The notes under the pieces: model-generated
Seen by the model: only the letters and a program-made list of their open reading frames with translations
What the model was told of the DNA's origin: nothing
Databases searched by the model: none
Source: Acidobacteriota bacterium
GTDB lineage: Bacteria; Acidobacteriota; Blastocatellia; Pyrinomonadales; Pyrinomonadaceae
Assembly: GCA_019247865.1 (NCBI GenBank)
Contig: JAFBAJ010000654.1
Coordinates: forward strand, 1-8,402
Direction of reading: 5' to 3'
Length of the DNA: 8,402 bases
Shown: positions 4,564-8,402 of the stretch, piece by piece
Numbering within the stretch: position 1 is the stretch's first letter
How the letters are laid out: each line of letters starts with the position of its first letter
Program-made: the position numbers and the translations under genes

Positions 4564-7500
4564 ATGCCTGTGGATGACCGCGACGAACGCCCGGATGCCC
4601 CGGAGAGCAAAGAGCCGGAGGTCTCCGCGGCGCTCTCTTCGGAGACGGACGCGCCCCTGCCGCCGCGCGCCGAGAGGATCGCCGAGAGCGACGCGAATCG
4701 CCCTCAGCCGACGACGCCGCAGGGACGCCGCCGCCGCTTTCTGACGCGCCGCAACGCTTTCATCGCGACCCTCGCCATCGCCGTCATCATCGTCTCGCTG
4801 GTGATCCTCGTCCTCTTCGCCTACAAGCTCGGCTACATCGACCGCTACGTCGCAGGACAGATCAAGACTACGCTCGCGGAGTACGGCATCCGCGCCGAGA
4901 TCAAACATTTCGAGACGAAGTTTTCGCCGCGCACGGTCGAGATGCGCGAGATCGAGCTCTACGATATGCAGACCGGCGCGCAGCTCGGCAAGATCAACCG
5001 GATGCTGGCGACCGTGCGGATCGAAGACCTCTACGCGCTCAACCTGCGCCGCAACGTCAACCTCGAATCGCTGGAGATCGACGGCCTCGAAATGTGGGTC
5101 AAGTTTGACGAGCAGGGGCGCTCGAACTTCTCGAACCTGCGGCTGCCTGAGCCTAAGACCAACCAGCGTATTCTCTTCTCCTATTCGACGGCGCGCGTGA
5201 AGGTCACGAACTCGGTCGTGCATTACGGCGACGAGCGTTACGACATCGCAGGCGAAGCGCGCAACATCATCGCCACCGTCCAGCCGGAGAACCCGAGCGC
5301 GCCCGCCGACAGTCGCTCCAACCTGGTCAACCTTACCGTCAGCAACTCGACCTTTACCTACGAAGGCCGTCCGGTCAACGACATCGGTCTCAGCCTCAGC
5401 GCACGCGTCAACCAGACGCGCGCGGACATCGACGAGCTGGTCTTGCGCTCGCCGCTCGCGGAGGCGCGCATGCAGGGAGCTTTGGATGATTGGCGCGCGC
5501 TTCGCTATCACCTGCAAGTCACTTCGACGGTCGATCTGACGCAGGCTTCGGATGTCCTGCAGGCGGGCGCGACGATTCGCGGCGCGGGCAACTTCAACGG
5601 CACGATCTCCGGCGAGGGCACGCGTTATCAGGTTGACGGCGAGATCAAATCGGACGCGCTCGCGGCGGACGGCGTGCGCCTCAAAGCTTTGACGGTGAGC
5701 GCGCGCGGGAAGGGCGACGGCGCGAGCTATGAAGCGAACGGAAAGGCCGTCGCGGAGCTTTTGACGGCGGGCGATTTTCAATTGAACGCTTTGCAGCTCG
5801 TCGGCAATGTGATGGGCACTGGCACGGACTTTCGCTGGCTCGGCGAGCTCTATGCGGCCTCCGCGCGCGTGCCCGGCGGGACGACCATCGCGGGGCTGAT
5901 CCTCTCGGACGCGGTCGCGGAATCGCGCGAAGGAGTCATCACCGCGAGCGCGCCGAACGCGCGTGCCGCGAGCTTGCGCACGACCGATGCGACGGCGACC
6001 AATGCACAGGCTTCGGACGTGCGCGTGCGTTCCGAGAAGGGCACGACGACCGTCACTGCGGGCAGCGTTCGCGCGGGAGCCGTGACGGCTTCGGGCGCGC
6101 GCGTCAACGGCCTGACGGCGAGCCAGGTTGTCGCGGTTGATAAAGACGGGACGACCAATCTCACCATCGGCAAGCTGAACATCAACGGCCTCGTCGGGTC
6201 AGGCGCGCAGATCGGGAGCCTCAATATCGCGGGCGTCCGGCTCTCGCTGCACGGCGGCCGCGCGGTCGGCTCTTCGGGCGATATCAACGCCGGGACGGTG
6301 ACGCTCGCGGCGACGAAGGATAATCCCGGCGGGCATCTCGATAACGTGAAAGTGGCGCGTCCTACTTTCACGCTGGAGCCCGCCGGGCGCTATCGCGTGA
6401 CGGGCGATCTGAGTCTCGGCGGCGGCGTGCTCGGGCAGGTCAATCTGGGCGCGGCGCGCGCCGCTGTGGTGGCGACGAACAATCAGATTCAACTTAACAA
6501 CTTTGACGCGGCCGTCATGGACGGGAGCGCGAAGGGCAGCGCCGTCCTGAGCACGAATGCGCGCGGCGCATCACGCGTCGCAGCGGACTTCGATAACCTC
6601 GACATCGGCAAGCTGCTCGCGCTCGTGTCGGGACACGTCGTGCCGCTCGCGGGCGCGACGAACGGCAGCGTGGACCTGTCCTTTCCGGGCACGAATCTCA
6701 AGTTTGCGAGCGGCCGTGTGAACGCGCAGTTCACGGCCGAGGCCGGAACGCAAGCGAGCGGGCGCACGCCGCTCAACGGCGAAGTCGCGCTCAATGCGAC
6801 GCGCGGCGTCTTTAACATCGAGCGCGCGTCTCTCAAGACTGCCGCGAGTGAGCTCTCTGCGACGGGACGCTTCTCGTTCGAGACGGACGATTCCGACTTA
6901 CAGCTCAATCTCAATTCGTCGGACGCTTCGGAGTTGAAGCGCGTGGTCGTCGCGTCCGGACTTCTGCCGTCGCTCGGAGATCAGCTCGACACCTACGGGA
7001 TAGAGCCGGCGGGACAGCTCGCCTTTAACGGCACGCTGCGTGGGCGGCTGACAGACCCGAGCATTGACGGCACGGCCTCCGTCGAGTCCTTCATGATGCA
7101 GGGTCGCGATCTGGGCTCGCTGAGCGCAAGGCTCAACGTCACGCCCGAAGTCATCAACATTCCCGAAGGACGACTGACCGAAAGGGACGGCGGCGGCGTG
7201 CAGTTCTCTTTGAGCGCTCCGCGCACGGGGACGGATAACGCCTCGCTGGAAGCAACTTTGGATCACGCCAACGGCGGCAATCTGATCGCGGTCGTGCCGT
7301 TCCTCACCAACAAAACGCGTGCGCAGCTCGCCGCGTTTGAGTCGAACGACCTCTCGGGCCATGTGAGCCTCAAAGGACTGCCCGACGCGATGAGCGGCAA
7401 CGCCGACCTTACTTTCGGCAAAGGCTCATTCAGCGGCGAGCCTTTCGAGAGCATCGTCGCCCGCGCGACCTTCAGCGGCTCGACCGTCAACATCGAGAGC

Positions 7501-8402
7501 GTCAAAGCCAATTTCGATGCCGGACTCATCACCGCCAACGGAACGTATGATACGGTGACGAACACCTTCAATCTGGACGCGCGCGGCGAGAACATACAGC
7601 TCGAACGGTTGCGCGCGCTCGCCGGAAATCGCGGCAACCTTCCGCGTCTCGCGGGCACGGCCAATCTCAACGCCAAAGCCTCCGGCACCTTCACGGACTT
7701 TTCGACCTATCAGGTTACGTTCGACGGCACCGGGCGCGACGTGACGATCAACGGCAAGCCCGCCGGAGAGTTGACGCTCGTCGGACGCACTGAGAACAAG
7801 CAGCTCAACGTGACCTTTACGACCGGGCTGCTCGGCCAGCCGCAGCAAGTCATCGCGAACGTCAATCTCGCCGACCCGAATCTTCCGGCGACGATTGAGA
7901 CCACGCTGTCGGGAGCCGATTTGACGCCGCTCTTCGCCGCGTTCCTGCCGCCCGAAAGCGTCCGTGTGACCGGGCGCGCGACCGGCTCCCTGCGCTTCAA
8001 GGGCAACCTCGTAGACGAAGACCGGAACTTTTCCTACGAGGGCTTGCAGGGCACTGCGGAGTTCACGGAGCTGAACGTCTTTGTCGAAGACATACAGCTC
8101 TCTGCCGTCTCGCCGCTGCTGGTGCAGTTCAGGTCGAACGAAATCTTTTTCGAGAAGACGGCGTTCACAGGGCCGGGCACAAACATCATCTTCGGCGGCA
8201 CGGCGGCCATCGCCGAAGGCGGCAGGCAGAGCCTGACAATCGACGGCAAGCTCAACCTGAGAGCTTTGAACGGGCTCTCGCCGAACGTCTTTCTGTCGGG
8301 CGCGGCGGACATCGCTGTGCGCGTCGGCGGCACGTTCGAGCAGCCGCGCTTTAACGGCTCGGCTTCGGTCTCGTCCGCGTCCGTCTCGACACTGGTCTCC
8401 GA
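4564..8402 (+). CDS. TamB/AsmA-like inner-membrane-anchored envelope protein (partial, 3' end outside window)
   Basis: One frame is open from ATG 4564 to the window end, 1279 codons without a stop; TamB-type proteins are usually well over 1000 residues, so much of it is present. Residues 1-59 are a polar, acidic and Pro-rich tail ending in a run of four Arg (55-58), expected in the cytoplasm. Residues 65-87 are a single membrane helix. The rest is periplasmic. About residues 90-200 match the usual TamB/AsmA opening: an amphipathic segment, then alternating strands with L-E-I-x-G-L and a DEQGRSNFSNL motif. Residues about 461-569 form a pentad-based repeat. From 600 on there are repeated beta-strand units with G-x-V/L-x-L-x-G patterns typical of the hydrophobic-groove fold. 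Family members bridge inner and outer membranes and move phospholipids, or assist Omp85-type assembly. The specific partner is unknown, because the genes downstream, where an Omp85 gene might lie, are not visible. The start has only a weak Shine-Dalgarno (GAAAG). Confidence 0.85.
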   Translation, partial: MPVDDRDERPDAPESKEPEVSAALSSETDAPLPPRAERIAESDANRPQPTTPQGRRRRFLTRRNAFIATLAIAVIIVSLVILVLFAYKLGYIDRYVAGQIKTTLAEYGIRAEIKHFETKFSPRTVEMREIELYDMQTGAQLGKINRMLATVRIEDLYALNLRRNVNLESLEIDGLEMWVKFDEQGRSNFSNLRLPEPKTNQRILFSYSTARVKVTNSVVHYGDERYDIAGEARNIIATVQPENPSAPADSRSNLVNLTVSNSTFTYEGRPVNDIGLSLSARVNQTRADIDELVLRSPLAEARMQGALDDWRALRYHLQVTSTVDLTQASDVLQAGATIRGAGNFNGTISGEGTRYQVDGEIKSDALAADGVRLKALTVSARGKGDGASYEANGKAVAELLTAGDFQLNALQLVGNVMGTGTDFRWLGELYAASARVPGGTTIAGLILSDAVAESREGVITASAPNARAASLRTTDATATNAQASDVRVRSEKGTTTVTAGSVRAGAVTASGARVNGLTASQVVAVDKDGTTNLTIGKLNINGLVGSGAQIGSLNIAGVRLSLHGGRAVGSSGDINAGTVTLAATKDNPGGHLDNVKVARPTFTLEPAGRYRVTGDLSLGGGVLGQVNLGAARAAVVATNNQIQLNNFDAAVMDGSAKGSAVLSTNARGASRVAADFDNLDIGKLLALVSGHVVPLAGATNGSVDLSFPGTNLKFASGRVNAQFTAEAGTQASGRTPLNGEVALNATRGVFNIERASLKTAASELSATGRFSFETDDSDLQLNLNSSDASELKRVVVASGLLPSLGDQLDTYGIEPAGQLAFNGTLRGRLTDPSIDGTASVESFMMQGRDLGSLSARLNVTPEVINIPEGRLTERDGGGVQFSLSAPRTGTDNASLEATLDHANGGNLIAVVPFLTNKTRAQLAAFESNDLSGHVSLKGLPDAMSGNADLTFGKGSFSGEPFESIVARATFSGSTVNIESVKANFDAGLITANGTYDTVTNTFNLDARGENIQLERLRALAGNRGNLPRLAGTANLNAKASGTFTDFSTYQVTFDGTGRDVTINGKPAGELTLVGRTENKQLNVTFTTGLLGQPQQVIANVNLADPNLPATIETTLSGADLTPLFAAFLPPESVRVTGRATGSLRFKGNLVDEDRNFSYEGLQGTAEFTELNVFVEDIQLSAVSPLLVQFRSNEIFFEKTAFTGPGTNIIFGGTAAIAEGGRQSLTIDGKLNLRALNGLSPNVFLSGAADIAVRVGGTFEQPRFNGSASVSSASVSTLVS

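Noticed and set aside
4099..5781. A 560-codon minus-strand reading frame antisense to the riboflavin and TamB-like genes
   Set aside because: It is rich in Arg, Asp, Ala and Val, shows no domain, crosses the repeat array at 4405-4516, and is explained as the mirror of GC-rich codons in two convincing + strand genes.
5850..8333. A series of 60-173-codon minus-strand frames under the TamB-like gene
   Set aside because: They overlap each other in different frames and mirror one uninterrupted + strand gene; no motifs or ribosome sites were seen.

Overview
The window is GC-rich bacterial chromosome with four readable genes, the tail of a possible fifth, and three conspicuous intergenic repeat structures. 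By sequence style the source looks like a Gram-negative, probably environmental, bacterium. Supporting signs are a TamB/AsmA-like envelope protein, periplasmic TPR and S41 protease genes, and heptanucleotide arrays in the gaps. Acidobacteriota (Blastocatellia-like) would fit, but that is inference only; no rRNA or other phylogenetic marker is present. I see no phage, transposon, tRNA, rRNA or CRISPR signature.

Layout. Bases 1-35 may be the 3' end of an upstream + strand gene. A secreted TPR protein with a C-terminal lipocalin-like (DUF1579-type) domain runs from about 52 to 972 (+). The 154-bp gap to the convergent next gene is filled by a nested palindrome of AGTGGTC heptads around a 22-24-bp hairpin, and it touches both stop codons. 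An S41 carboxyl-terminal processing protease (CtpA-type) lies on the minus strand at 1127-2827. A 377-bp divergent spacer (2828-3204) holds the protease's ribosome binding site and a candidate extended -10, a second inverted heptad array, and a small dyad upstream of the next gene. A RibBA-type riboflavin gene occupies 3205-4404 (+). A third inverted array at 4405-4516 separates it from a very large TamB/AsmA-like gene that starts at 4564 and runs off the window, open for 1279 codons.

The genes do not form one obvious pathway: envelope proteolysis, envelope lipid transport or assembly, and riboflavin synthesis. The points of most interest are as follows. (1) The GTP cyclohydrolase II half of the RibBA protein has lost all three zinc cysteines and the catalytic loop, so it looks like a RibBX-type protein that cannot make the first riboflavin intermediate. 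(2) The TamB-like protein contains a 36-residue tandem repeat built of pentads, resembling a pentapeptide-type beta-solenoid. (3) All three sizeable intergenic gaps carry inverted short-repeat arrays, each with a different short unit.
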